Source: Larix kaempferi | Taxonomy: Eukaryota; Streptophyta; Pinopsida; Pinales; Pinaceae | Assembly (NCBI GenBank): GCA_027924585.1 | Contig: BSBM01000190.1 | Coordinates: 186,001 to 250,000, forward strand | Direction: 5' to 3' | DNA length: 64,000 bases | In this document: positions 53,481 through 64,000 of the stretch, piece by piece | Layout: each line of letters opens with the position of its first letter | Numbering within the stretch: the stretch's first letter is position 1 | Position numbers and translations under genes: made by a program | Notes under the pieces: generated by a model | The model's database searches: none | Seen by the model: the letters and a program-made list of their open reading frames with translations, nothing else | Told to the model about the DNA's origin: nothing

Positions 53481-54163
53481 CCATTCAACTTGTAATGTCT
53501 GATATAAGTCCCTTAAATCAGATGCAAGAAGACTAGTTTCGACCTTGGGGGAAATAGCATTAAATCTCCTTCAAATAAAATAAAACTGAGCAAGATGGCT
53601 CCAAAGGATTAAGTGCTGAACATGAAACTTGTAATAATAATCAATGGAATTCCATACATCATATTATATCAGAGAAACGTTCTTCAATTTGAAATCATCA
53701 TCAATACATTGGCATACATCAATCTAGTGGGGGAATGGTCACTATTTGCTCATTAATAATCAATTTTACATATAACCACTTGGTATTTCGACCTGAAATT
53801 TTCTGAATATGAATAACATAGTATATTAATCATATTACAACAGAAATGGACCATGATAATCTCTCCCAAAGAGTACAAGAGCTCACCAAAAACGCCCTCC
53901 CTCAAGGATCAAGAATATGTCATGAAAACTGGAAATGGTTGAAGGAGTGAGCTGCACTAGAAGAAACCATGAGCTTCCCTGTATCTTACACCTGCAAATA
54001 AAGAATCCATTAAATATCCAAATGAAAGGTCTGAATGGCCTTTCCAATTACCAACTTGGATGGGATTCTTTCACCCTCGAAATTGGCTAAGGCAAGAAAC
54101 TAGTCATCCACTAGCTCTCCCTTTTCACAAATGCAATTGCAAATTTCCCAAATGATCAAAAGC
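53481..54163. other. Unassigned DNA left of e3
   Basis: No coding or repeat recognised. It ends in ATGATCAAAAGC, the target site of e3; the same unit resumes at 61245. Confidence 0.4.
54159..54163. repeat. e3 target-site duplication, left copy (AAAGC)
   Basis: Repeated exactly at 61240-61244, fixing both ends of e3. Confidence 0.93.
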
Positions 54164-54770
54164 TGTTAAATTTTGAGCATTAATTCACTATACTCTAGGA
54201 TATTCACTGAGAGAATAACATATACATTATATCAATGCATAACAATCACAATAAGCATGACAAGCACCACAAGAATCAAAAGCATGACATACAAGAGACA
54301 CAGAGTTTCCGTGGGGAAAACCCTAAGGTGAAAAACCCCACAACTTCCTCAGAGATAGAGAGAGCAATGGCTCAACCAAAGTACAACCAAAATACACTTA
54401 AGATAGTCTCCTAGTAGCAGATGATCCTCCTCCTCACTAGTGCGTCACTTTCTGAGTGAGAGAGATATGACTTTCCGAATGATCTAAATAGAGATCTCCT
54501 GATCTCTATTTATACTAACCTGTTTTCCCAGTGACCTTATGGGGCCGACTTGTCTAGCTAGGTACATCCACAATATAATATATATATTTCAGGGCCGACC
54601 CCACACATGGTGATCTAATAACCCATCAGCAAGTACACACACTTGCGACACTTGTCAATCCACATGACGACACTTCCTTATAGAGGAATAAAACATCTCT
54701 AATAAGGGTACAATAAATATATATGAAGTACATAGATGGAATACATTATGAAGTTACATATACATCAACA
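54164..54770 (-). repeat. e3 3' LTR
   Basis: On the + strand TGTTAAATTTTGAGC to ATACATCAACA. Same TATA and hairpin layout as e2. It lies next to the polypurine tract. Confidence 0.93.
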
Positions 54771-54780
54771 CTCCCTCTTA
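54771..54780 (-). promoter_or_regulatory. e3 polypurine tract
   Basis: Minus strand of CTCCCTCTTA, i.e. TAAGAGGGAG, abutting the 3' LTR. Confidence 0.85.
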
Positions 54781-55059
54781 ACTAGGAAGGTATTTCTAGA
54801 CACAAATATGCTAGACAAGTCTTCTTCTCGGGATCATTGTCATCGATGCATCGTCATCATCATCGTCACTGCTGCTGCTATCTCAACCAATCTCTGACTC
54901 TACTCATCATAGGAAGTTCTACAAAGCCAGTCCTTTTTCATACTGGATGTAGGCCCACCACCTGTAGGTATTCATCATCACTGGCCATACTATGGAAATC
55001 TCAGAACTTATTACATGCGTCACAAAACCTTAAAAGAGTCTCTTGACTAGCAAGAACCC

Positions 55060-55625
55060 TAAAGAGCATCTGAGGCCTTTTTCATCCTATCCAGATCTCC
55101 AGGACTTATTACATGTGACCCCACCACAAAACCTCGAAAGAGAATCCTAGGACTATTTACGAGCACACGGCTCAACCTATCAGATCTCCCAGGGCACAAA
55201 TTACATGTGGTCACCACAAAACCTCGAAAGAGCATCCCAGGACTGATTACGAGTACAAGGCTCAACCTATCAGATCTCCCAGGGCACAAATTACATGTGG
55301 TCATGGAAAAACCACGAAAGAGCATCCCAGGACTGATTACGAGCACATGGCTGAACCTATCGGATCTCCCAGGTCACAAATTACATGCCATAGGACAAAA
55401 CCTCGAAAGAGCATCTGCCAGATATCCCAGGGCACAAATTACATGCCATAGGAAAAACCTCGAAATACTATCTGCAGATCTCCCAGGGCACAAATTATAT
55501 GTCCTCCCAAGCAAAACCTCGAAATAGCATTTGCCAGATATCTCAGGGTACAAATTACATGCCATAGGAAAAACCTTGAAAGACTATCTGCAAATCTCCC
55601 AGGGCACAAATTATATGCTTATCTG
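55060..55625 (-). repeat. e3 tandem repeat array
   Basis: Minus-strand counterpart of 6059-6560 and 30165-30700: (T/C)CCCAGGGCACAAATTACATG recurs with CAAAACCTCGAAAGAG-like blocks at about 55 to 90 bp spacing. The sequence is closer to e2 than to e1. Confidence 0.87.
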
Positions 55626-55654
55626 CACAACCTGTTCCACGACCACATAGTATC

Positions 55655-56165
55655 AACCTGATACTCACCATACATCATCCTGATGTACACATGATCATCC
55701 TGATGTACACATGATCATCCTGATCATCATCACTGCAACATCTTGCTGCATGTAATCTGGAGCAACATCCTGAAGGTCGTCATCCATGATCATCCTGATC
55801 ATACAATGCATCTACCTGATGCATACCAAGTATCTACCTGATACATATCATCATACACGATCCACCTGATCGCACAGTGTATCCACCTAATACAAATATA
55901 AATACATGATACATATCAACATACATGATCCACCTGATCATACAATGTATCCACCTGATACATATACAGATACATGGTCCAAGCATCCAACATGATGCAT
56001 ATACAAAATACATAAAACGATCCTACTGATCATATCCATCATCCAACATGATGCGTACATACATATAAATGATCCAACTGATCATATCCAGCATCCAACA
56101 TGATGTGTACATACATATATAAATGATCCAACTGATCATATTAAAGCAGAAACCAGAACATCATC
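55655..56165 (-). repeat. e3 array of co-varying mini-hairpins
   Basis: On the + strand: GATC-CACCT-GATC, GTATC-CACCT-GATAC, ATGCATC-TACCT-GATGCAT, CATC-CAACAT-GATG. These are the complements of the e1/e2 units, in the same place relative to the pol stop. Some arms carry mismatches, as expected in an older copy. Confidence 0.82.
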
Positions 56166-56254
56166 CTGATGCTCATCATCCAGTGCTTACATCCACAACC
56201 ATGTGAAGGATCCTCCTTCCAACATGCTTGGAATGGCTTCAGCAAATGTGTCCA

Positions 56255-57310
56255 TCACTTATTCCTCGAAGTGTCATCAATTTGAAGAACGCCAAGCTTC
56301 TCCCTGAAGTACTCGAACTTCACCCTGGCTAGTGGCTTCGTCAGTATATCTGCAATCTGCTTGTCCGTCGCAACGTACAGGAGCTTCACAGCTCCTCTCT
56401 GCACCATATCTCTGATATAGTGATATTTGATCTCTATGTATTTCGACCTATCATGAAGCATTGGGTTCTCAGATAGCTTCACACAACTATGGTTATCACA
56501 AAATATACCAGTAGCATCCAACGAGAGATCAAATAACTCAGACAGTAGCTTTCGTAGCCATACTGCCTCAGAACTAGCTTAACAGGCTGCAACATACTCT
56601 GCCTCAGCTGTACTCAGTGCTACGCAGGACTGCTTCCTGCTAAACCAAGAGATCACACCTGATCCCATACTGAAGCAGCACCCATATGTGCTCTTCCTAT
56701 CTGCAGCACTACCAGCCCAATCTGAATCAACATAACCCTGCAGGTTAAACTTTTGATTCACCTCATACTTGAGCCCATAATCCACTGTGCCCTTCAGGTA
56801 CCTCAAAACATGCTTTACATCAACTAGATGAACACTCCTCGGATCTGTCAGCAATTGAATCAATGTGTTCACCGCAAAGCAAATATCTGGTCTCGTGTTC
56901 GTTAGGTACATCAAGGACCTAATCATCTGACAATACATAGAGACATCAACCGGCTTAGATGAAGCATCACATAGAAGCTTCAGATTCAATGCCATAGGTG
57001 TGGCCATGGCCTTGCAATCCATCATCCCGAATCTCTTCAGGATATCTACTGTGTACTTCCCTTGACCAAGGAATATCCCACCTACACTCTGCCACACCTC
57101 CATACCTAGGAAATAATGCATCATTCCCAAAGTTCTTCATATCGAATTTGGCAACAAGATTCCTCTTTGTATCATACCAAGTTCCAGGAGCTTGCTACAA
57201 GCCATACAAGGCTTTCTTCAATCTGCACACATGTGACTCCTTGTCAGGTCTTGGGACTGCATCCCAAACATCTTCTTCATGATCGACGGATCATGGCATT
57301 CCATTTCTTC
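56255..57310 (-). pseudogene. e3 RT remnant and RNase H
   Basis: From 57310 a short RT start (MKKMFGMQSQ-like, shifted) jumps directly to the KKALYGL*QAP segment and then to the FDMKNFG segment, so the catalytic YVDD block is missing as in e1, though with different breakpoints. From 57130 the RT tail ([12 protein letters not shown]) and RNase H read cleanly to TGA at 56255-56257, except TAA at 56579-56581. RNase H motifs YVDSDWAGS, STAEAEY, IFCDNHS and ADILTKPL are present. Confidence 0.88.
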
Positions 57311-57987
57311 ATCCCGGATCCTGGGAACTTCAATATATTCAATAGATATCTTTGTTACTGGAACAAATGTTGTAGTCGTTTTGTAGGTGAAGATATATGG
57401 TCTTTCCTACAAAACAAGTTAAATTGCATGATTAGAAACATCTCATAATTTTTAGAACAAATTCTTTACACATAAAGAAATATGTCATGCAATTATCTTA
57501 ACCAATGCTTCAATAAAACATTTATCCATGTTCCACAACTATCTAGATGCCTTCCAGTCTCTACCATAACATTGTTAAGAGTTTGCACTACTCCCAACAT
57601 GTCAACAAAGAGGTTTCATTCTAGATAAGTAACTTTAGAATGTTGTACAATTCCATAGGCCACTTACCCATCACATGCATATTAGTAGTATACTGTTCAT
57701 AAATGCAACCATTCTAATATGCACAATACATCTCCTAGGTCTAGGAACATAAGCATAATATTATTTAAACAAACAAAATAGGCAAGAAATTATAATTGAA
57801 ATACTTATCTTTGTTTGTTTGTTGGGTGGACTCCCTCTGAGTCTTTGCTTCCTGGCAGGAGTTGCTGAAGTAGCTTCTTCTACACCTTTATGTTGTGGAA
57901 TGTAGGAAGATGGTCAACTCCCTTTGAAAATTTGAATTCTTGCAGGAGCTGCTGGAGTGTGCTCCCTCTTGATCTTTGCTTCCTGGA
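57311..57987 (-). other. e3 integrase-RT linker shared with e1
   Basis: Non-coding and AT-rich in the middle. Matches e1 3190-3933 along its length but not the coding linker of e2. See finding. Confidence 0.75.
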
Positions 57988-60108
57988 TTACCTATCCTTG
58001 AACTTATATTCATCCTGGCTGACATCAATCTTCTTGAACCCTTGAAAGTATATTCTGTAAGCCTCCAAGCTTTCACTGTAACCCACAAAGATACCCTTCT
58101 TTCCTAAAGGATCTAGTTTAGTCCTCTTTTCCTTTGGGACATGAGTGTATACTGGACAACCAAATATTCTGAGATGGCTGAATTCAGGTTTCTTACCAGA
58201 AAAGACCTCTTCTGGTATCTTGTTGTCCAATATCTTGTGGGGTGTTCTGTTCTGCACATATACAGCTGTTCTAGTTGCTTCTGCCCATAGATGCATAGGT
58301 AGATCTTGGTCATGCAGCATTGCCCTTGCTGCTTCCATGATTGTTCTGTTCTTCCTTTCTGCAACTCCATTCTATTGAGGATTATAAGGAGCAGTCAACT
58401 CCCTCTTAATCCCTGAATCACTACAAAGATTCTTGAAGTCACCTGAGGTGAATTATCCACCATTGTCAGATCTGAATGTTTTGATCTTCTTGTCAGTTTG
58501 ATTCTCCATCAAGGTTTTGAATTCCTTGAATTTATCAAACACCTCATCTTTGTTCTTCAAGAAGTATACCCAAGTCTTCCTAGAGAAGTCATCAATAAAT
58601 GAGACATAGTAAACATACCCACTCAGAGAACTGGATGACATAGGACCACATACATCTGAGTGGATGATTTCCAGGATGTCTTTTGCCTTGCTTTCACTGC
58701 TTGGGAAAGCCTTCTTAATGTTCTTACCTTTTGCACATCCTTTGCAAACACCTTCATGTTTGGTCTTGATTTCAGGAAGACCCTCTACAACCTTGCTTAC
58801 AATTGGAAGTGCCCTATAGTGCATATGAGCAAGTATTCTATGCCGAAGTTCACTTGGATCCATGGATTCATGTACCATGGCATGTTCAGGTTGTCCCTTC
58901 AATTTATACAATTCTCCCTCTTGCTCTCTAATCACTACTGCATCATCTATGTTCTTTCCCTTTGGCCACATTAGGACTTGGCCATCCACAAATGAAACCC
59001 TCATACCTTTTGCATCTAATGCAGAGATGGAGAGTAATTTCTTCTTGATCCCAGGTACATAAAGGACTTCTTTCATCTTCAAAGATTTTCCAGAATCTAG
59101 GTTGTAGGAGGATTCACCACTTCCTTTGATTGGGTATTGATAATCATCCCCAAGTTTCACCTTATGGGATGATTCATGTTCAGATAGATTCACAAAAGAT
59201 TCCTTAAACCCAGTCATGTGTTTGGAAGCCCCACTGTTAATCAAACAATCATTACAACCATGGGAGATAGTACCTGTGAGAGCAGAAATTAGAACATATT
59301 CTTCTTCACTTGATGAGTCACCATCACTATCACTTTCTTCCGTAGCCTTCTTCTTTGCAGGTTCATCATCTTTCCTATCTTTATGATAATGGTGGTGTGA
59401 GAATCTCCTGTTATGAGATTATTCCTTCTTGGACTTTCCTTTCCTGGCATGTGCTGTGAGAGCTTGATCTTCATTTCCCATCTTTTCTTCTCGGGCCACA
59501 AGCCTAGCTTCTTCTTGAGAGCATTCTTCCCGCAATCTGTTGAAGGAGATCAACTTCTTCCTTGCACAAATTCCTTGAATAAAGGAATCCCATGACCTGG
59601 GTAGGCCATTTAGAGTGGTCATCACCACTTCACCATTCTCCACCATTTCATCCACTGCTTCTAGTTGTTCCTTGATCTGGGAGACCCTTGAAAAATAAGA
59701 TTGAATGGTTTCTCCATTCTGAAACTTTACTCCTTTCAATTGGTTCTACAGGGTCATCTTCCGATTTATGTTCTTCCCTTCAAATAGCTTGGTCAAAGAG
59801 TCAAACATCTCCTTGGGTGTCTTTAGAGAAGACACATGGGGTATGAGATGGTCTTTGATAGAATCAACAATGATTCTATTTGCCTTGACCAAGTTTTTCT
59901 TATGCAATACCTTAGCCTCTTCATCCTCTGGGATAGGGATGTCTTCTTTTACATATGAGTCCAACTCATTCTCTTCCAGGATTATTCCAATCCTATACTT
60001 CCAAGCTCGGAAGTTATCAGCTCCTTCAAGCTTATCCTCAAGCTTGGTGTGGTGATACATCTTAAAGAGTACTTCAAATGGAAATAGAAAATATCTAGGT
60101 CTTACCAC
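57988..60108 (-). pseudogene. e3 gag-protease-integrase with stops
   Basis: One frame from Met at 60108 to TAA 57988-57990, with stops near 59746-59748, 59419-59421, 58453-58455 and 58374. The Gag core is well kept (HTKLEDKLEGADNFRAWKYR). The CCHC knuckle and the following Lys/Asn-rich tract, present in e2, are deleted in frame. The protease motif reads INSGASKHMTG: Asn replaces the catalytic Asp (codon 59236-59238). Integrase has HSDVCGPM, FRSDNGG and GVAERKNR, so its acidic triad is present. The frame ends in a derived tail (QDEYKFKDR) where linker homology to e2 stops. Not functional. Confidence 0.9.
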
Positions 60109-60620
60109 TTGAAATGCTGAAAACTGGATCTGGTCCCGGATTAGGGTTTGTCGGAAAACCCTAAAAATTCAAAATGTGAATTTCAATTTTCTGAAGGATA
60201 GAAAGATGCGCCTTGATGAGCTGATCAGCCTAGAGTATTTAGAATTTGAGATCAACAAATCTTTACCCTTCAGATTTGCCTTTTTGTCCTCCCGGGTTCA
60301 CTAGGGAGAGCCCTGAATTATGGTTTGAGTTTCTCGGAGATCTACCTAGCCCAAAATCTCGATCCAAATCTCTAAACTTCGATTTTTGCAAGGAGCTTCT
60401 AGCTATGTCTTCAGATTCCAGAAATTCCTATTTTTGTGGAAACCCTAATTTTTAGGGCCAAATATGAAAATGCTCAGAATTGAATTTTGTTTAGACATAT
60501 AGATTCTCCTTGATGATTAGAGTCAATCTACTATACTGCTTTTCCAAAATCTATGGAGAGAAACCCAATAAACAAGAAACTCAAGTTTTCGTCACTGCAA
60601 AATGTCTTCTTCTCAGGTTA
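60109..60620 (-). other. e3 leader
   Basis: Non-coding; closely similar to 24987-25499 of e2 on the opposite strand. Confidence 0.75.
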
Positions 60621-60632
60621 GCTCTGATACCA
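60621..60632 (-). promoter_or_regulatory. e3 primer binding site (initiator Met tRNA type)
   Basis: GCTCTGATACCA on the + strand, TGGTATCAGAGC on the minus strand, next to the 5' LTR. Confidence 0.93.
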
Positions 60633-61239
60633 TGTTAAATTTTGAGCATTAATTCACAGTAGTCTAATATCTTCACTGAGAGAATAACATATACAGTATA
60701 TCAATGCATAACAATCACAATAAGCATGACAAGCATCACAAGAATCAAAAGCATGAGAGACAAGAGACACAGAGTTTCCGTGGGGAAAACCCTAAGGTGA
60801 AAAAACTCACAACTTCCTCAGAGATAGAGAGAGCAATGGCTCAACCAAAGTACAACCAAAATACACTTGCGATAGTCTCCTAGTAGCAGATGATCCTCCT
60901 CCTCACTAGTGCGCCACTTTCTAATTGAGAGAGATATGACTTTCCGAATGATCTAAATAGAGATCTCCTGATCTCTATTTATACTAACCTGTTTTCCCAG
61001 TGACCTTATGGGGCCGACTTGTCTATCTAGGTACATCCACAATATAATATATATATTTCAGGGCCGACCCCACACATGGTGGTCTAATAACCCATCGAGA
61101 AGTACACACACTTGCGACACTTGTCAATCCACATGACGACACTTCCTTATAGAGGAATAACACATCTCTAATAAGGGTACAATAAATATATATGAAGTAC
61201 ATAGATGAAATACATTCCGAAGTTACATATACATCAACA
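60633..61239 (-). repeat. e3 5' LTR
   Basis: 607 bp. TATA box and hairpin (60955-60980, arms AAATAGAGATC and GATCTCTATTT) as in e2. It ends ATACATCAACA, then AAAGC. Confidence 0.93.
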
Positions 61240-61244
61240 AAAGC
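61240..61244. repeat. e3 target-site duplication, right copy (AAAGC)
   Basis: Exact partner of 54159-54163. Confidence 0.93.
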
Positions 61245-62590
61245 TTCCTTAATTGTTTGTTGTTGACAATTATAAATTTTCCAAGCTCTCTATGGGTCGA
61301 ATTCCTTCCAAGAGATGCATTCCAACTCAAGTTGGGAAGAGATTCCAAAGAATGCCACTTGTACAACAATTCCTAGTCTCCCACTTCCACCAAATCACAT
61401 GTGGAAGCATCTTAGCTGCCCTAACTCCCTTGAATGCCCTCTTGGAGGCTATTTTTAGTCCTGACATGTCATAAATGTCATATTTCAGCCCTCAGGTCTG
61501 ATTTGTGTCATAGCATCTTCATCATTGTTGTCATAGAGCTAGGGAATCTAGCCCAAGTGTCTCACTAGATCCAAATTGCCTCTTCCTCTTCCATGGGAGT
61601 TATTCTTCCACTCCAATCCAACCTTACATGACTCATGCCATGTATATTGAACTTCTAACTCACCCCAAGAACATTTGTCTTCTTATGGATTCTAAATGGA
61701 AAGAGTAAGATGCCATGTGGCATGGCAAATCTAGCTTGTGTGGGTCCCACATCCTCCATGTGTCTTCATGATCAATTGCCACTCTGATTTTACATTGTAT
61801 TTATTTATTTAGATTCTTTATTAAATATTTATTCCATTCTAATGTGCAAACATCATTTATTATTCTCCTTATTTCAAATCCCAAAGCTTCCACCCTCCAC
61901 CTAGGAAACTAGTAATTTTCCTCCTAGGCAATATTTTGACTTAACATCAATTTGACAAACTCTCATGAATATGGTCATTGGGATTAGGCCATTGTGACCC
62001 AATGCCAAATTTGGGATATGAAACTCTACTTGCATTTCAGACTCTATCGTTTCTTCCTCCGTAGCGACCGACGTGCCCGCTCCTTTTGCTGCCTCCCATG
62101 TCAAAATACAAGTTGTTTGGGGTCTTCTCTCGGAACTCGCTGGTCGGTTGCTGTGCCTTTTCTGTCTGACTCCTTTTAGTGGTGCATATGCAATCTTCAG
62201 TTTCTCCTGAATGATTGTCACCCTTGCGAATGGTGCCTCTAGTGTGCTCGTACTAGAAATTACATGTTCCATTACGGTATGCTTGCCTCTAACCCGTCTG
62301 CTGTGTCTTCGCTCTAACTTCTCTGCTATACTTCTTCGAATGCACAATGAGTCGAACGGTTAACTCCACCATGATTTTATATCTTGCCATCTCCTGCTCC
62401 GTGTTAATCGAATTAATTCTGGGCAATAATTACCAAATATTCCACTAATTCACCGAATCTCTGGTTGATTTACCCAATGCTGTGCATTCGTTGGTCCTTT
62501 ATTCCGACTCGAGCGGTTATTGATTGTGGTTTAATCCTCTTGCATCGTCATTGGATGTGTCGTAATTACTGCATTTATCTCTTGACTTGA
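61245..62590. other. Unassigned DNA between e3 and e9
   Basis: An open minus-strand frame of 148 codons (61901-62347) is basic and Ser/Thr-rich at the start (RRSIAEKLERRHSRRVRGKH) but matches no family I know. It could be a remnant linked to e9 or chance. The rest shows nothing. Confidence 0.35.
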
Positions 62591-62594
62591 CCCA

Positions 62595-64000
62595 TTCATG
62601 CTTCTCCTGATGTTGAGAAGCCTTGTCGCAATCCAAGCCTTTTCTTCCTTGTCGCTATCCTATTCCTTTCGCTGTCCCATCCTTGGCTACACATCTTAAT
62701 TCCATCTTTGTGGTAGCTATTTCGACAGATGCCCAAAATTTTATTGTTTTTTTTAAATTCTTTTCCGCGCCATCCCGATAGGGCTTTAGCCGACTCTGAT
62801 TCAGCAGCCATCGCTAGGCCTTCCCTTTCTGTTGTCGTATAGTTTTTATCCGCAGTGGACAACTTCCTACTTGTGAATGCGATTGGATGATCGATCGCTC
62901 CTTCTCTTGATTGGGCCAATATCACTCCTAGTGCGTCTGATGATGCGTCCACATGAACATGGAATTCTTTTGTCCAATTGGGAAAGACGAATATTGGTGC
63001 TGCGACCATCTTTGTTTTCAGTATATTGAGATTCTTCTAGCACTCGTCATTCCAGTTGAACTTAGCATCCTTTTTTAATAGTTTTTTCCATTGGCACCGT
63101 GATCGCTGCATATCCCCTGATAAAATTTCTGTAATACCCAGTATGTCCTAATGTCGCCCTTAATTGCTTCGCTGTCATCGGTGGCGGAAAGTCGACAATG
63201 ATTGAAATATTCTCTGGGTCAACTAACATCCCTTCCTTTCATACAATATGTCCTAACAAAATCCCAAATGGAGCTCAGAAGATGCACTTATTCAAGTTCA
63301 ACGAAATTTGGTGTTGTTGACATCTCTCCAGCATCAGCCTTAGATTCGCAACATGGTCCTTAACGAGGCCATATACTGTCCAATCGTCCATGTATACTGC
63401 GAGGAATTTATGAATGAAACCCTTGAATGCAGCAACAACTAATCTTGAAAAGATCGCCACAAAAGTTTTAAGACCAAACGACATTACTGTATATTGAAAA
63501 CAACCCCATTCTGTTACAAATGTTGTCTTATGTTGATCCTCCTTTGCGATCTTTATTTGGTGGTATCCTGGGAATCCTTTTGTAAATGAGTATATATCCT
63601 GACCTCCGACACCTTCCAATACTTCATCAGTGAAGGGTGTAGGGAATGGATCATGGAGACATGTGTCATTCGGTTTCCGTAGGTTTAAGTAGATCCTTAT
63701 CTTGTCGGTCATCTTATCTTGGACAACCATCGGGCTGATCCATTCATATTCCTCCACAGGCTCTATGATTTCGACATCCACAATTCACTCTATTTCGGCT
63801 TTTACTCACTCCTTGTACCTGGGATTTAATCTGTAGGGCCCCTGCTTTATCCACTTCACATCAAGATTCAGTGGAATCTTCATTTTTTCCAGGTCTCCCG
63901 AAATACCTTTCATTTCCAAAAATTTCATTGGAAATAAATCTTGAAACTCATGTAGTAAATTAGTGACTTCTGCCATTGTCGCATTGTCCCAGTAGTCTCC
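62595..64000 (-). pseudogene. e9 Gypsy RT-RNase H fragment, runs off the window
   Basis: Reading the minus strand from 64000: a pre-RT linker (EVTNLLHEFQDLFP), then RT from about 63790 (IIEPVEEYEWISPMVVQDK, DPFPTPFTDEVLEGVGG, FPGYHQIKIAKEDQHKTTF, YMDDWTVYG near 63385), then the RT-RNase H connection in pieces (LRATLGHTGYYRNFIRGYA, about 63100-63170) and RNase H (FHVHVDASSDALGVILAQ, HPIAFTSRKLS, NYTTTEREGLAMA). Stops and frameshifts occur near 63790, 63260, 63100 and 63040. Homology stops abruptly after TEREGLAMA at about 62815; what follows is not RNase H. A truncated, dead copy from a different Gypsy lineage than e0. Confidence 0.85.

Larger units (their letters stand above)
54164..61239 (-). 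mobile_element. e3: complete but defective Copia LTR retrotransposon
   Basis: 7.08 kb, minus strand, LTRs 60633-61239 (5') and 54164-54770 (3'), both 607 bp, flanked by AAAGC. Gag, protease and integrase are readable with four stops; the integrase-RT linker is replaced as in e1; RT is gutted; RNase H has one stop. Hairpin and repeat arrays lie before the polypurine tract. By eye the LTRs differ at about 26 of 607 positions, so e3 is far older than e1. Confidence 0.93.

Noticed and set aside
52742-54163. Right-hand LTR of e6 ending before e3
   Set aside because: The expected LTR end complementary to TGTTGGATTTTGTACAGC is absent and the sequence consists of a different diverged tandem repeat.

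Overview
This is a stretch of plant nuclear DNA made almost entirely of LTR retrotransposons nested in one another. I recognise no host protein gene, rRNA or tRNA gene. The evidence is direct: Copia primer sites (TGGTATCAGAGC, initiator-Met tRNA type), Gypsy primer sites (TGGCGCC...GGGGA, tRNA-Asp type), polypurine tracts, target-site duplications, and Gag, protease, integrase, RT and RNase H motifs. The density, the 2.6 to 5 kb LTRs and the AT-rich filler suggest a large repeat-rich genome, perhaps a conifer or other gymnosperm. That is inference, since no host gene is present to confirm it. Element names e0 to e9 and X are labels used only here.

Layout. 1-17672: a minus-strand Ty3/Gypsy element (e0), cut inside integrase by a complete, very young Copia element (e1, 274-7379, site duplication AATAC). 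18724-24390: a non-coding LTR element (e5) whose 3' LTR is interrupted by a solo LTR (X, 22190-24290) and then by Copia element e2 (24391 to about 31300), whose full gag-pol frame carries four stop codons. 31263-36831: an unassigned stretch with a 76-bp tandem array, AT-rich DNA and a decayed minus-strand element (e7). 36832-37600, probably continuing from 48463: an LTR (e8) split by e4 (37601-48462), a Gypsy-type element with 2.6-kb LTRs and no polymerase. 50199-53480: a second e5-family LTR, a fragment resembling the end of the e0 LTR, and a miniature Copia-like element (e6). 54164-61239: complete minus-strand Copia element e3 (site duplication AAAGC). 61240-64000: unassigned DNA, then a broken Gypsy RT-RNase H (e9) running off the window.

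How they relate. e1, e2 and e3 are one extended Copia family. e2 keeps every domain in one frame. e1 and e3 lack the RT active site and share a replaced integrase-RT linker, so they look like parasites of an e2-like helper. e1 has nearly identical LTRs, so it moved recently although it cannot encode its own polymerase.

Most worth a second look: (1) e0 has an extra RNase H between protease and RT with all acidic residues intact, while its ordinary RNase H has lost catalytic residues; (2) the 3' non-coding part of the Copia family is an array of small hairpins whose stems co-vary around a near-constant AGGNN loop; (3) a hairpin sits at the TATA box of several unrelated LTRs. I did not find a non-transposon biological system here.
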